The notes under the pieces are model-generated. The model was not told the origin of the DNA. It searched no databases and saw only the letters and a program-made list of their open reading frames with translations. DNA of 45,000 bases, taken from contig NZ_JABVAX010000009.1 of NCBI RefSeq assembly GCF_013404595.1, positions 60,001 to 105,000 on the forward strand, read 5' to 3'. This document shows positions 28,687-36,791 of the stretch, one piece after another. A program made the translations under genes and the position numbers. This DNA comes from Jannaschia marina (lineage in GTDB: Bacteria; Pseudomonadota; Alphaproteobacteria; Rhodobacterales; Rhodobacteraceae). The stretch's first letter is position 1. Each line of letters begins with the position of its first letter.

Positions 28687-29708
28687 TCCCGCCCCGCGTG
28701 CTCGCGCCCGGCGAAGCGTCCGGCCCGCGCCTCGGTCGCGGCGAGCCAGCCCGCGTCGGGCACCGGCAACAGGCCGTTGAGGACGGCGCGGACGTCGGCC
28801 AGGGCGGGATGTTGCAGCTCCCGTTCGAGGGCCACCCACGTGGGCGGGATGAATCGCAGGTAGGAGGTCCGCCCCGAATGCAGACAGAGCCGCGTGAAGA
28901 CGCGCCCGATGATGCGCAGGCTGCGTTGCACGGAACAGACGGCGAGCCGTGCGTGCAGCGTCTCCGGGTCTGTGGCCGTGGCGGCGAGATAGGCCTCGGT
29001 CGCTGCGGTGACGGCAGCGGGCGTGACCGGGCGGCGCGGATCGTGGATCAGCGAGGCGAGATCGTACTCCGCCGGCCCTGTCATCGCATCCTGGAAGTCG
29101 AGCAGACCGATCCGTGCGACGCCGGCGCGCTCGGGCAGCCAGAGCAGGTTCTCCGCGTGGTAGTCCCGATGCACGATCACGGGCGGCCCGGTGAGCGTGG
29201 CGTCGATCGCGGCCTGCATCGCGGCCTGCAGGTCGGGCTTCCGGTCGCGGTGCGCGGGCGCGTACCAGTCGAAGACCGTCGTGGTCAGCGCGGCCATCTG
29301 CGCCGGATAGCTCGGCACGTCGGGCGGGGCCTCGCGGTGCAGCGCCGCGAGAAGTTCGGCGGAAGCGGCATAGAGCGCCGGCTCGTCCGCCGGGATCGCC
29401 GTGGCATGGGTGGCGAGGAGGTCGTCGCCGAGATCTTCCAGAAGCAGAAAGCCGGCCTCGGGGTCGCGGGCGAGGATGCGGGGCGCGGAGAAGCCCCGGG
29501 CGGTGAGCCAGTCGGCGATGGCGATGAAGGGGCGCGTGTCCTCGCCCATCTCGGGGGGTGCGTCCATGACGATGGCGGTCTCGGTACCGCGCGTCAGGCG
29601 CTCGTAGCGGCGGAGCGAGGCGTCCTGCTTGAGCGGCAGTCGCATCGCATCGCCCCAGCCCGCTGTTGCCAGGAAGGCGTCGAGCGCCGTTGCCCGTGCC
29701 CCGTTCAT
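28683..29708 (-). CDS. amgK: N-acetylmuramate/N-acetylglucosamine kinase, AmgK type
   Basis: Aminoglycoside-phosphotransferase-fold kinase, 341 aa. The catalytic loop is HRDYHAENLLW at 180-190 and the metal-binding segment is LDFQDA at 203-208. LLLEDLGDDLLA (88-99) is the hinge region of this subfamily. AmgK phosphorylates MurNAc at C1 for MurU, so together they return cell-wall sugars to UDP-MurNAc. The ATG at 29708 overlaps the tsaE stop by four bases. Function is inferred from the kinase subfamily pattern and the murU neighbour. Confidence 0.86.
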   Translation of the reverse strand: MNGARATALDAFLATAGWGDAMRLPLKQDASLRRYERLTRGTETAIVMDAPPEMGEDTRPFIAIADWLTARGFSAPRILARDPEAGFLLLEDLGDDLLATHATAIPADEPALYAASAELLAALHREAPPDVPSYPAQMAALTTTVFDWYAPAHRDRKPDLQAAMQAAIDATLTGPPVIVHRDYHAENLLWLPERAGVARIGLLDFQDAMTGPAEYDLASLIHDPRRPVTPAAVTAATEAYLAATATDPETLHARLAVCSVQRSLRIIGRVFTRLCLHSGRTSYLRFIPPTWVALERELQHPALADVRAVLNGLLPVPDAGWLAATEARAGRFAGREHAGRE

Positions 29709-30202
29709 GTCGCGATTTCCATGAACGCCGGGCGCAGTCGGTCGAGTGCGGCCGCGGGGCCGGCGAGCGTCAGGATGCGGCCATCGGCTCCGTCGGGCGG
29801 ATAGGCGAAGGTCAGGTCGATCGCGCTCGCAGGCCGGTCGGCACCGAGACGGTCGGGCCATTCGATCAGGCAGAGCGCGTCGCCCATGGCCGCGTCGAGG
29901 CCGAGTTCGAGCACGCCGTCGGGACCGGAGAGCCGGTAGAGGTCCGCGTGCCAGACCTCGAAGGCCCCGGCGTCGTAGGTCTGCACCAGCGTGAAGGTGG
30001 GCGAGGGCACGTCCTCGGGCGGCAGGCCGGCGCGCGTGCGCAGCGCCGTGACGAGCGCGCGAGCGAAGGCCGTCTTGCCGGCCCCGACCGGGCCGTGCAG
30101 CAGGAGCGTGTCGCCCGCGCCGAGTGCGGGGGCCAGGGCCCGGGCGAAGGCATCCGTCGCAGCGGGATCGGGCAGGACGAGGGTCAGGGTATCGGCGGCC
30201 AT
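29705..30202 (-). CDS. tsaE: tRNA threonylcarbamoyladenosine biosynthesis ATPase TsaE
   Basis: ATPase that drives the TsaBD complex making t6A37 in ANN-decoding tRNAs, 165 aa. Walker A GPVGAGKT at 37-44, then SPTFTLVQTY (67-76) and the Walker B-like WHADLYRL (84-91), followed by LIEWPDRLG, all standard for TsaE/YjeE. The partner genes tsaB, tsaC and tsaD are not in the window. It begins 47 bases after the PAS protein gene and overlaps amgK by four bases. Confidence 0.95.
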   Translation of the reverse strand: MAADTLTLVLPDPAATDAFARALAPALGAGDTLLLHGPVGAGKTAFARALVTALRTRAGLPPEDVPSPTFTLVQTYDAGAFEVWHADLYRLSGPDGVLELGLDAAMGDALCLIEWPDRLGADRPASAIDLTFAYPPDGADGRILTLAGPAAALDRLRPAFMEIAT

Positions 30203-30249
30203 GGGCCGTCAGTTAGACCGGGCCGCCCGAGGCGGGCAAGGGCCTTCGC

Positions 30250-31827
30250 TCAGGCCGAGAGCACCGTCGCGGGCGCGTCCTCGGTGGCGGCCTCCCCGCT
30301 CGCGACGCGGAAGGTGAGCGCGATGCGCCCGTCGGGCTGCGGCAGGACGCGGACGTGGGTGCGCCGCCCGTCGAGCAGGCGCAGCTCTTCCGCCCAGGCG
30401 GTGCGCCCGTCGAGCGGGCCGTGTCGCAGATCGCGTATTTCCCCCCAGAGCGGCGAGGGGCGGCAGAGCGTCCGCCAGAAGGCGAGGCACCCGTCGAGCG
30501 TATCGGGTAAAGCCACCGGCGCTCCGGCATCGGACCAGGCCTGACGTCCGGCAAGGTTGTCGACGACCCTGGTGCCCGCCGCGTCGAAGGCGACCACGCC
30601 CTCCCCGGCCTCGTCGAGGAGCGACAGGAAGAGGTCGCGGTCCTGTCTTTGTTGGCGGCTGGCGAGGATGCCCGCGCTGATGTCCTCCAGCAGAAGCGTC
30701 GTGGCCCCGTTGTCCTGCGGTCGGGCGGTCATGCGGTAGCTTGCGCCGCTCGCCAGTGTCCACGTTTCCACGTGCGGTCCGACGGCGGTGCTGTCCGGAC
30801 CGGCCGACAGGCTGTCGCGCCAGGTCTTGTAGTCGCGCGGTTCGGGGATCTTCTGCCGGTCGCGGAGCGCGTCGAGCACGTCCGGCAGCCGGGGCTTGCG
30901 CGAGAGCCATGCGCCATCGAGGCCCGTCATGTCCATGAGCGCGGGGTTGAAGAGGACGAGTTGGCCGTCCCGGTCGAAAACGGCGAGGCCGACCGGCACA
31001 TAGGCGAAGCTGCGCGTCAGCGTCTGGATGAAGCTGCGCAGGGACTCCTCGGCCTCGATCACCCCGTCGAGCGCAAGCGCGTGGCGGCGGCCGAGGCCGT
31101 CGTCGTCGCGGGGGGCCAGTGTCACGTCGAACCACAGCTCCGTGCCCGCCAGATCCCGGCACTTGCGACGATGCCGGCCCACGCGCGCGCCCTCGCCGTC
31201 GGGAAAGAGCGACGGTTGGGGCCAGCCCTGAGCCGCATCCTCGCCGCGGCATCGGGCCACGAGCGCGCGATAGGCGGCATTGGCCCAGACCACGCGGCCG
31301 AGGTCGTCGACCGCCCAGCTGAGCGCGGGACTGGTGTCGGTCGCGTGGGTGAGCGCGGCCTGCTCTGCCTTGATCGCGTCGAGGCTGACGCGGTCGATAC
31401 GCAGCACATCCTGTGCCCGGCGCGAGGTGGCGATGCTGATCTGTACGTCGCGGCCGTCGCGGTGTCCGATCACGTGAAGGGTGTCGTCGGCGAAGGTGCC
31501 GTCGATCTGGAACGGCTGACCCGTCTCGTCGAGGGCGCGCATCGCGTTGGCGGCCACGGGAATGATGTCGGTCAGCGCCTCGAGCAGTTCGTCCCAGGCC
31601 GAGAGGCGGTCGACCGGTTCGGGGACGAAGAAACCCACGTTGTCCGAATGGTCGATGAGATACCCGTTGCGGAACCGGAAGCGGCGCGGGACGCCGAGGA
31701 TGTCCGCGTCGGCCACGGGCCGTAGCCGGCCCGTGCGCTGGTTGAACCACAGAAGGCCAAGGAGGGCGGACAGCGCGATGAAGAACCCCGCGAGCACGGG
31801 AACGACAATCTCTGCGATGTCGAGCAT
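30250..31827 (-). CDS. Membrane-anchored PAS-domain protein without kinase domain
   Basis: 525 aa. One N-terminal membrane segment (about 8-28), then at least two PAS-like regions. One lies around 165-260 (LGRVVWANAAYRALV) and one around 285-400 (VPVGLAVFDRDGQLVLFNPALMDMTGL). A third, degenerate region is around 415-510 (AGEGVVAFDAAGTRVVDN). A linker EAEESLRSFIQTLTRSFAYV resembles a sensor-kinase dimerisation helix but has no histidine in an H-box context. No N, G or F boxes of a histidine kinase ATPase are present. It may be a receiver of signals for another kinase or a decayed kinase. It lies 91 bases after regB and upstream of tsaE; a CtrA-type site is in the gap. Related proteins occupy this place in other Rhodobacteraceae, from memory. 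Confidence 0.8.
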   Translation of the reverse strand: MLDIAEIVVPVLAGFFIALSALLGLLWFNQRTGRLRPVADADILGVPRRFRFRNGYLIDHSDNVGFFVPEPVDRLSAWDELLEALTDIIPVAANAMRALDETGQPFQIDGTFADDTLHVIGHRDGRDVQISIATSRRAQDVLRIDRVSLDAIKAEQAALTHATDTSPALSWAVDDLGRVVWANAAYRALVARCRGEDAAQGWPQPSLFPDGEGARVGRHRRKCRDLAGTELWFDVTLAPRDDDGLGRRHALALDGVIEAEESLRSFIQTLTRSFAYVPVGLAVFDRDGQLVLFNPALMDMTGLDGAWLSRKPRLPDVLDALRDRQKIPEPRDYKTWRDSLSAGPDSTAVGPHVETWTLASGASYRMTARPQDNGATTLLLEDISAGILASRQQRQDRDLFLSLLDEAGEGVVAFDAAGTRVVDNLAGRQAWSDAGAPVALPDTLDGCLAFWRTLCRPSPLWGEIRDLRHGPLDGRTAWAEELRLLDGRRTHVRVLPQPDGRIALTFRVASGEAATEDAPATVLSA

Positions 31828-31872
31828 CGGGCGACCTCTCCTTCGGAAGCCCTGACCATGCGTCGCCTAATG

Positions 31873-31887
31873 TTAACGGCGGGTTAA
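31873..31887. promoter_or_regulatory. CtrA-type site TTAA-N7-TTAA
   Basis: TTAA at 31873-31876 and TTAA at 31884-31887 are separated by exactly seven bases (CGGCGGG), within two copies of GTTAACGG. This is the full consensus spacing for the alphaproteobacterial cell-cycle regulator CtrA. It lies 46-60 bases upstream of the PAS protein start on the minus strand, in the short gap after regB. Confidence 0.6.
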
Positions 31888-31918
31888 CGGAAAACGGTGG
31901 TTCCCGGGCGATCCCGTG

Positions 31919-33283
31919 TCAGCTCAGGATCTGCGTGTTCTCGCCGAGCCCGCCTTTCGGATCGCTCTCGATCGTGTGCCGCGGCCAGGCCGCCTCGGCG
32001 ATGGCGCCGCTGCGGTGCCGCGGCCGCGTGCGACCCGGCAGGGCTCCGTTGGCGAAGGAGAGGGTCGCCCCCGTCCGCTCCAGGAGCGTCTTCGCGATGA
32101 AGAGACCGAGCCCCATGCCCATGTACCCCTTTCGCCGGCGGCTGCGCAGGAAGGGATCGCCCAGACGGTTGAGTACCTCGGGCGGGTAGCCCGGGCCGTC
32201 GTCGATGATGCGCAGCACCAGGCTCTCCTGCGACCACCGTCCGTCGATCCAGACCTCGGCCTCTGCGAAGTCCACCGCGTTCTGGATCAGGTTGCGCAGA
32301 CCGTGGATGGTCTCGGGCCGGCGTTCCATCGCGGGCATCCGCGCCGAGGCCCCGTCGAGCGCGTCCCAGCTGAAGTGGATCTCGATGCCGCGATCGGCGT
32401 GGGGGTCCGCCGCCTCGCGCAGAAGCTCCTCCATCGGGGCGCTGTGCGTCTGCCGGTCGGATTTGCCCGCGCGTCCCATGGAGCGCAGGATGTCGCGGCA
32501 ACGGTCGGCCTGCGAGCGGATCAGCTCCGCGTCGGCGCGCAGGTCCGGACTCCCGGCGAGTTCGTCGGCGAGTTCGCCCGAGACCAGCTTGATCGTCGCC
32601 AGCGGCGTGCCGAGCTCGTGGGCGGTCGCGGCGACGACGCCGCCCAGATCGTGCAGCTTCTGCTCCCGCGCGAGCGCCGTCTGGGTGGCCAGGAGCGCGT
32701 TCGACATCCGCTCGGTCTCGAGCGTCAGGCGGAAGGCGAAGCCGGCGAGGAAGATCATCCCGATCAGGAGCGCGATCCAGAACCCCACGAGTTGCAACTG
32801 CGGCAGCGCCAGGATCTGCCCGTCGGACAGCCGCAGCGGCAGGTGATAGCCGGCGAGCATGGTGATGAGCGCGATGGCGATGGCCCCGAGCGTCATGGTC
32901 GCCCGCAGCGACAGCGCCGTCGCCGAGATCGTGACCGGCGCGAGGTAAAGGAGCGCGAAGGGGTTGTTCAGACCCCCCGTCAGAAACAGGAGCGCGGTCA
33001 GCTGGACCAGGTCGAAGAGCAGGAAGGTCATCGACGAGCGTTCCGACAGGCGGGCGTTGCCGGGTCGGAACGCCTCGATCATCAGGTTGGCGACCGCGCC
33101 GGTGCCGATGACCATTGCGCAGAGGCCCAGCTCGAATTGCAGATCGAGGAAGAGGCTTGCGAAGAGGACGGTCGTGGACTGCCCCAGAATCGCCAGCCAG
33201 CGCAGGTTGACGAGTGTGCTGAGACGCACCTGCGGGACACCGCTTTCGGGCGGAAGCAGCGTATCGGTTGTGCCGGTTGTCAT
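31919..33283 (-). CDS. regB: Redox-sensing histidine kinase RegB/PrrB/ActS
   Basis: Membrane sensor kinase that controls photosynthesis, carbon and nitrogen fixation and respiration genes according to redox state, 454 aa. Six membrane segments lie within about 28-187. The quinone-site heptad GGLNNPF is at 103-109. The H-box is ATAHELGTPLATI with H222, and C262 in QADRCRDIL lies exactly 40 residues on, matching the H225/C265 pair of Rhodobacter capsulatus RegB. The ATPase domain has NLIQNAVDFA, DDGPGYP and GMGLGLFIAK. I start at ATG 33283, divergent from regA. The separation of kinase and regulator onto opposite strands is the normal layout. Confidence 0.95.
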   Translation of the reverse strand: MTTGTTDTLLPPESGVPQVRLSTLVNLRWLAILGQSTTVLFASLFLDLQFELGLCAMVIGTGAVANLMIEAFRPGNARLSERSSMTFLLFDLVQLTALLFLTGGLNNPFALLYLAPVTISATALSLRATMTLGAIAIALITMLAGYHLPLRLSDGQILALPQLQLVGFWIALLIGMIFLAGFAFRLTLETERMSNALLATQTALAREQKLHDLGGVVAATAHELGTPLATIKLVSGELADELAGSPDLRADAELIRSQADRCRDILRSMGRAGKSDRQTHSAPMEELLREAADPHADRGIEIHFSWDALDGASARMPAMERRPETIHGLRNLIQNAVDFAEAEVWIDGRWSQESLVLRIIDDGPGYPPEVLNRLGDPFLRSRRRKGYMGMGLGLFIAKTLLERTGATLSFANGALPGRTRPRHRSGAIAEAAWPRHTIESDPKGGLGENTQILS

Positions 33284-33365
33284 GGGCTTGGCGGCTCTCT
33301 CGGCGTTTGACCGGTCCGAGAATGCCCCATATCTCCCCTGAGACAAGGGTTCTTGGAGACGCATT

Positions 33366-33917
33366 ATGAGTGACGACGCACCGGATCTCGGCCCCGATCC
33401 AACGCTGCTGCTCGTGGATGACGACGAACCGTTCCTGCGCCGGCTGGAACGGGCGATGGCGAAGCGTGGCTTCGAGGTGGAAGCGGCGCAATCCGTCGCC
33501 GAGGGGATCGCCAAGGCCACCGCGCGCCCCTCGGCCTATGCGGTGGTGGATCTACGGCTGGAGGACGGCAATGGTCTCGACGTCGTCGAGCGCTTGCGGG
33601 AGAAGCGACCGGACGCGCGGATCGTCGTGCTGACCGGCTATGGCGCGATCGCCACGGCGGTGGCAGCGGTGAAGATCGGCGCGACGGACTACCTTTCGAA
33701 GCCGGCGGACGCGAACGACATCACCAATGCGCTCCTGACGAAGGGCGACGACCTGCCGCCGCCGCCGGAGAATCCGATGTCCGCCGACCGTGTCCGCTGG
33801 GAGCATATCCAGCGCGTCTACGAGCTCTGCGACCGCAACGTCTCGGAGACGGCCCGGCGGCTCAACATGCATCGTCGCACGCTGCAGCGGATCCTCGCGA
33901 AACGGTCGCCGCGGTGA
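33366..33917 (+). CDS. regA: Response regulator RegA/PrrA/ActR
   Basis: Partner regulator of RegB, 183 aa, the highly conserved size. Receiver domain about 12-125 with phosphoacceptor D62 in VVDLRLEDG, acidic DDD at 18-20, and K112 in LSKPAD. A proline linker PPPPENP (131-137) is followed by the Fis-type helix-turn-helix NVSETARRLNMHRRTLQRILAKR (158-180). Expected to bind GC-rich GCG-type sites at redox genes. The next gene begins inside its stop codon (GTGA). The usual neighbours senC and hvrA are not found here. Confidence 0.96.
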   Translation: MSDDAPDLGPDPTLLLVDDDEPFLRRLERAMAKRGFEVEAAQSVAEGIAKATARPSAYAVVDLRLEDGNGLDVVERLREKRPDARIVVLTGYGAIATAVAAVKIGATDYLSKPADANDITNALLTKGDDLPPPPENPMSADRVRWEHIQRVYELCDRNVSETARRLNMHRRTLQRILAKRSPR

Positions 33918-34252
33918 GAGCGACGCTCGCCGTCTTCGCGGGGCTCGTTCTTGCGGGCTGCCAGACGGTGTCGGCCTCGGCTCCGTCGGGCCTGTCCGGC
34001 CTGTCGCTCGTGCCGGCCCCCGGTGGCCTTCTGGTCGAGGGGTCGGGCGGGCGCGAGATCGGCTTCGGTCGCGATCAGACCGGCGCGCTGGAGAGCGTGG
34101 CCCGGGTGGAGGGCACGTCACCGCGCGCCGTCGCCTGCCCGAGCGGGCGTCAGGGGATGGAGACGCGCACGGGGCTTACCCTCGTCTTCGAACGCGGCAC
34201 CTTCGTCGGCTGGGAAGGGGCACAGGGCCGCGCGGGTCGCGGCTGCACCTAG
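33914..34252 (+). CDS. Small putative lipoprotein
   Basis: 112 aa of unknown function. An N-terminal signal with lipobox VLAGC (cysteine at about 16) predicts a lipid-anchored protein of the cell envelope. The mature part is rich in glycine and serine, with two more cysteines (PSGR-preceding AC at about 74, and the C-terminal GC), which could form a disulfide. The start is GTG at 33914, overlapping the regA stop by four bases, so it is probably translated with regA. Its stop codon overlaps the stop of the facing gene on the other strand (CTAG, 34249-34252). Confidence 0.7.
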   Translation: MRATLAVFAGLVLAGCQTVSASAPSGLSGLSLVPAPGGLLVEGSGGREIGFGRDQTGALESVARVEGTSPRAVACPSGRQGMETRTGLTLVFERGTFVGWEGAQGRAGRGCT

Positions 34253-34647
34253 CCGAAGGTCCGTACCGCCCAGACGCCGGCGGTCGCCGACACGCTGGTC
34301 AGGATCGCGCCCCATGTCGTGTCGAGCGCCACCATCTGCCAGCTCCAGCCGCGCATGATCGACATGCTCGTGAACTCGTAGGTGCCGTAGGCGACCGCGC
34401 CGAGCACAGCGCCCCCGATGGCCGCCGAGAGCAGGCTGCCGTCGCGGAGCGCGGGGAGCGAGACGAGGTAGAGGATCCCGCCGATGTAGAAGAGATAGAA
34501 GACTGCCGCCGGCCCGAAGTTGATCGGGCTGCGCAGGAGGTCTCCGAGATGTTTCTCGAAGAGCGGCTTCATCACGTTCGACAGCATGATCGCGTCGAGT
34601 ACGGCGAAGACGATCAGCGTCGCGGCATAGAGCAAGAGGATCTGCAT
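34249..34647 (-). CDS. DUF2177 family membrane protein
   Basis: 132 aa with four predicted membrane segments (about 2-18, 44-64, 72-90 and 108-128). The family pattern is recognisable: the opening QILLLYAATLIVFAVLDAIM, then KPLFEKHLGDLL, FYLFYIGGILY, AYGTYEFTSMSIMRGWSW and DTTWGAIL. Function is unknown. I take ATG 34647, preceded by GGGGTG, because the family opens there; a GTG at 34671 overlapping the upstream GNAT stop is also possible. Probably in one unit with the HD and GNAT genes. Confidence 0.85.
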   Translation of the reverse strand: MQILLLYAATLIVFAVLDAIMLSNVMKPLFEKHLGDLLRSPINFGPAAVFYLFYIGGILYLVSLPALRDGSLLSAAIGGAVLGAVAYGTYEFTSMSIMRGWSWQMVALDTTWGAILTSVSATAGVWAVRTFG

Positions 34648-34667
34648 GGGCACCCCGTCGATTGTCG

Positions 34668-35138
34668 TCACAGACGGTAGGTCATTTCCACGTTGCGGAC
34701 AGGGGGGCGGCCCGAGGCCGGATCGTCACGCGGGGTCAGCCGCTCGAACCCCCGCGACTGGTAGTAGATGAGCGCGCCCGCGTTGGTGGCGCGGATGCGC
34801 GTGCGGATGTGGGTGAAGCCCAGTTTGCGCGCCGCCATGCGCGTCGCTTCGAAGAGGCGCGTGCCGATCGCCATGTCGTCCGGAGTTGGTGCGAGGAAAG
34901 TCGCGATTTCGCAGACCTGCGGCGGATGCTCGGCGTGCGGCTCCACCCATTGCAGGCCGACGACCTCACCCGCGCGGTCGGCCAGCGTCCAAATCGCCGG
35001 CGCGGCCATCCACGCGCGGATCTCGTCGGGCCCGAGCGCGGGGCCGGGGCGGAACTCAGGTTGAGCGAAGCCGTCGAGCAGGCGGGTCAGCGGAGCGGCA
35101 TCGAGCGGGCCGGCGCGGCGGATATGGACCGGGGTCAT
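34668..35138 (-). CDS. GNAT family N-acetyltransferase
   Basis: 156 aa, one GNAT fold. The central strand and loop GEVVGLQWVEPHAEHPP leads to EIATFLAPTPDDMAIGTRLFEATRMAARKLG, where the acetyl-CoA-binding Q/RxxGxG/A loop is replaced by a looser AIGTRLF segment. It continues with IRTRIRATNAGALIYYQSRGFERL, typical of the last part of the fold. Substrate unknown. The ATG at 35138 lies 22 bases after the HD hydrolase gene on the same strand. Confidence 0.88.
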   Translation of the reverse strand: MTPVHIRRAGPLDAAPLTRLLDGFAQPEFRPGPALGPDEIRAWMAAPAIWTLADRAGEVVGLQWVEPHAEHPPQVCEIATFLAPTPDDMAIGTRLFEATRMAARKLGFTHIRTRIRATNAGALIYYQSRGFERLTPRDDPASGRPPVRNVEMTYRL

Positions 35139-35160
35139 CCGGAGGGGCGGCGACGCGCGG

Positions 35161-35772
35161 TCACCCGCCGTCACAGGCCCGCAGGAGCGCGGCGTGGCGG
35201 GCGAGAAAATCGGCGCGCACGTCGGCGGGCGGCCGCAGGGTGACCGTGAAACCATCGAGCAGGCCCGGGCGCGGCTTGCCGAAGAAGCGGTCTGCCTCCG
35301 CGGGTGCGAAGCCGGCGATCTGCGTGGCTTCGAGCCAAGCGGAGAGGCGGTCGGCCCGCTTGATCTGCTTCTTGAGCGCGGCGGGTGTCTCGGCGGCGAG
35401 GCCAAAGCGCAGATTGATCGCGGCCTGCAGCCTGTCGTCGAGCGCGCCATAGGCCGCGCCGACGGCCGCTTTCACGGGCGAGATCATGTCACCGATCACG
35501 TATTCGGGCGCATCGTGCAGGAGCGCGGCCAGAAGAGAGGAGGGCCCGGCCCTCGGGTCGAGCCGGGCGAGAATGTCGACCACGAGAAGCGAGTGCTCCG
35601 CCACCGAGTAGGGCCAGTCGCCCCGGGTCTGGCCGTTCCAGCGGGCCACGAAGGCAAGGCCGTGGGCGATGTCCTCGATCTCGATGTCCATCGGCGTCGG
35701 ATCGAGCAGATCGAGGCGGCGACCGGAGAGCATCCGTTGCCAGGCGCGGGGAGGCGGGGTGGTGCGCGGCAT
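35161..35772 (-). CDS. HD-domain phosphohydrolase (YfbR-like)
   Basis: 203 aa. Metal-binding HD motifs: H60 in YSVAEHSLLV and H86-D87 in AALLHDAPEYVIGDM, with a further histidine in IAHGLAF (37). The pattern of AEH, then HD followed by APE and D, is that of YfbR-type 5'-nucleotidases acting on deoxynucleoside monophosphates, although substrate choice cannot be read here. I choose ATG 35772, preceded by GGAAG; an upstream extension to 35808 has no clear family signal. Confidence 0.88.
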   Translation of the reverse strand: MPRTTPPPRAWQRMLSGRRLDLLDPTPMDIEIEDIAHGLAFVARWNGQTRGDWPYSVAEHSLLVVDILARLDPRAGPSSLLAALLHDAPEYVIGDMISPVKAAVGAAYGALDDRLQAAINLRFGLAAETPAALKKQIKRADRLSAWLEATQIAGFAPAEADRFFGKPRPGLLDGFTVTLRPPADVRADFLARHAALLRACDGG

Positions 35773-35879
35773 GACTTCCGGTCCTACCGGGTGGGACGGG
35801 CAATGCAACCAATTCCTGTGCGGGCGCGTTCAATCCCCATCGGCGGGACCGTCCCGTCGCCGAACGGAGATTGCCCCAT

Positions 35880-36185
35880 ATGCGCCCGATGCTCCCTCTC
35901 GCCCTCCTGACCACGCTTCTTGCTGCGCCGGCCCTGGCCCAGACCCAGGCCAATTGCGCGCCGCGCGACATGGTGGTCGAACGGTTGAGTGGGCACTACG
36001 GCGAGGCCTTCTCGGGCGGTGGACTGCAGAGTGCGGAGACGGTCTTCGAGGTCTGGGTGTCGGAGGCCGACGGGAACTGGACGATCCTGATGACCGACGC
36101 GCAGGGCGTGTCCTGCATCATGGCGGCGGGGACGGACTGGACACCCGGAGACCTCCTGCCGCAGATGTCGGGCGTGCGCTCCTGA
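35880..36185 (+). CDS. Small secreted protein of unknown function
   Basis: 101 aa. A clean signal peptide (about 1-20, hydrophobic LPLALLTTLLAAPALA, cut before Q) predicts periplasmic export. The mature part has two cysteines (in ANCAPRD and VSCIMAA), which may form a disulfide, and a VFEVWVSEADGNWTILMTDAQG beta-like segment. I do not recognise a named family with certainty. The ATG at 35880 follows CGGAGA. It is convergent with yceI, 30 bases away, and divergent from the HD gene. Confidence 0.7.
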   Translation: MRPMLPLALLTTLLAAPALAQTQANCAPRDMVVERLSGHYGEAFSGGGLQSAETVFEVWVSEADGNWTILMTDAQGVSCIMAAGTDWTPGDLLPQMSGVRS

Positions 36186-36215
36186 CACGCCCGGTGGGCT
36201 TCGTATCCGTGCCGC

Positions 36216-36791
36216 CTATTTCGTGAAGATCAGATTGAAGGTGACGGGCACCGAGGGCGCAATCGAGTCGAGGCTCGCGAGTTCCCGAAGCTTCGCGACG
36301 CCGTCCTCGTAGTCGAAATCCCGCGCATCCGCGATGAAGGGGCGGGTGGTCGCGACCTCGACCATCGTGTCGGAGATCCGGGTGACGGAGATGTCTCCGA
36401 AGTAGTCGGCCTCCGTCCCGTTCGTCGCCACGGTGACGTCGATCTCCGTCGTCGTCCGGTCGCCGATTGCCAGATCCTCGTAGGCGGCCATGTCGATCGC
36501 CGCGCTCACGGTCGCGGCGGGAAAGTCGGCGACCTTGAAGAGAAATTCGCGCATCCGCTCGTTGCGGATGTCGATGAAGGTCTCGACGGAGGCGAGCGGA
36601 ATGGAGACCTCCGCGGTGCCGTCGTCGGCCACGCTGCCGGAGAGCCCGGAAAAGCTGTGCGCCTCGCTGGTCTCGCCGTTCTTGATCGTCACGAAACCCA
36701 TGGTGGATTTGTCGCCGTCGAGCGCCCATCCGGCGAAGGCGGGCGAGGTCATCAGAGCGAGGCTAGTGGTCAGGATAAGGGTGCGCATCAT
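36216..36791 (-). CDS. YceI family periplasmic protein
   Basis: 191 aa with a signal peptide (1-20, ending SPAFA). The YceI lipocalin-like fold is recognised from GWALDGDKSTMGFVTIKNG, the VSIPLASVET strand with FIDIRNERMREFLF, and FPAATVSAAID. Family members bind long isoprenoid-like lipids; the ligand and role here are unknown. ATG at 36791 with a second ATG right after; GGAGGA precedes. Divergent from ahcY with a 180-bp region that is AT-rich around 36850-36890. Confidence 0.9.
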   Translation of the reverse strand: MMRTLILTTSLALMTSPAFAGWALDGDKSTMGFVTIKNGETSEAHSFSGLSGSVADDGTAEVSIPLASVETFIDIRNERMREFLFKVADFPAATVSAAIDMAAYEDLAIGDRTTTEIDVTVATNGTEADYFGDISVTRISDTMVEVATTRPFIADARDFDYEDGVAKLRELASLDSIAPSVPVTFNLIFTK

